Source of the DNA: Cytophagaceae bacterium
GTDB lineage: Bacteria; Bacteroidota; Bacteroidia; Cytophagales; Spirosomataceae
Assembly (NCBI GenBank): GCA_947461155.1
Contig: CANHKE010000043.1
Location: 1 to 8,235 of the forward strand
DNA: 8,235 nt
Direction of reading: 5' to 3'
In this document: in pieces, positions 7,999-8,235 of the stretch
Layout of the letters: each line of letters begins with the position of its first letter
Position numbering within the stretch: the first letter of the stretch is position 1
Translations under genes and position numbers: made by a program
The notes under the pieces: model-generated
What the model was told of the DNA's origin: nothing
Databases searched by the model: none
What the model saw: the letters and a program-made list of their open reading frames with translations, nothing else

Positions 7999-8012
7999 AT
8001 AAAAAGGCGCAA
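7980..8012 (-). promoter_or_regulatory. Candidate hppA promoter
   Basis: On the minus strand TTG (8012-8010) is followed after 22 bases by TAAATTTT (7987-7980), matching the -33/-7 pattern except for T instead of the final G. The leader to ATG 7954 would be about 20 bases. A rival -7 box, TTTATTTG at 8017-8010, keeps the final TTTG but loses the A and has no TTG at proper distance. No terminator is visible between the upstream gene (stop at 8021) and hppA, so read-through is also possible. Confidence 0.35.
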
Positions 8013-8020
8013 ATAAACAA

Positions 8021-8235
8021 TTAGAATGGCAAACTGACGAGAACTTTCCATTTTTCATCTACCACTGAACCGATTGGATACACCAAATCAATACCTAAAA
8101 TTTTTGCGATTCCGGTTAACCTATAACTAACTTCTTGATAATTAATTACTTGAGAATTAACACTGGTTTGTAAATAGGCATAACCTATATTCTCCTTTAA
8201 TCCATACAGTGATAAAATTGCATTTTGGGTAAGCA
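8021..8235 (-). CDS. C-terminal 70 residues of an unrecognised protein, 5' end outside window
   Basis: The minus strand is open from the window edge to TAA at 8023-8021, encoding 70 residues that begin LTQNAILSLYGLKENIGYAY and end KWKVLVSLPF. I do not recognise the family. The fragment alternates polar and hydrophobic residues and ends in Phe, as many outer-membrane beta-barrel proteins do, so an outer-membrane or secreted beta protein is possible but unproven. It has the same direction as hppA, with 66 bases between its stop and the hppA start, and no hairpin terminator is visible in that gap. Codon use resembles the neighbouring genes. The frame is supported by its full-length openness and position upstream of an AT-rich intergenic gap. 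Confidence 0.6.
   Translation of the reverse strand, partial: LTQNAILSLYGLKENIGYAYLQTSVNSQVINYQEVSYRLTGIAKILGIDLVYPIGSVVDEKWKVLVSLPF

Noticed and set aside
1..8235. Search for CRISPR arrays, insertion-sequence ends, integrases, toxin-antitoxin or defence genes
   Set aside because: No regularly spaced repeats, transposase-like frames, terminal inverted repeats or defence motifs were seen; the genes are housekeeping.

Overview
The window looks like ordinary core-genome DNA of a Bacteroidota bacterium, plausibly of the Cytophagales or a related order (the order is a guess from gene content, not a measured placement). Four things point to the phylum. Two plus-strand genes have promoters that match the Bacteroidota pattern TTG-N(17-23)-TAnnTTTG. 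No start codon has a Shine-Dalgarno sequence; the starts sit in A/T-rich leaders. There is a DUF5686-family surface protein, a family typical of this phylum. The membrane pyrophosphatase carries residues I associate with the Flavobacterium-type subfamily.

Layout. 1-1628 (minus): the N-terminal two thirds or so of an exported DUF5686 protein that runs off the left edge and probably starts at TTG. 1629-1755: a divergent intergenic region with the aconitase promoter and a palindrome over its -33 box. 1756-4020 (plus): mitochondrial-type aconitase. 4021-4091: a terminator hairpin whose right arm contains the -7 box of the next promoter. 4092-5033 (plus): PRPP synthetase (prs). 5095-5661 (plus): ribosomal protein bL25 (rplY/ctc), probably cotranscribed with prs. 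5687-5754: two back-to-back terminators between convergent genes. 5774-7954 (minus): membrane pyrophosphatase hppA. 8021-8235 (minus): the last 70 residues of an unrecognised protein ending in Phe, running off the right edge.

Functionally these are housekeeping genes: a TCA-cycle enzyme, the supplier of PRPP for nucleotide, His and Trp synthesis, a 5S rRNA-binding protein, and an ion pump driven by pyrophosphate. Reactions that consume PRPP release pyrophosphate, which hppA can use, but adjacency is the only sign of a link here. I see no mobile element, CRISPR array, tRNA, rRNA or defence system, and no convincing new system. The points most worth a second look are the coupling-residue pattern of HppA, the overlap of the aconitase terminator with the prs promoter, and the palindrome on the aconitase -33 box.
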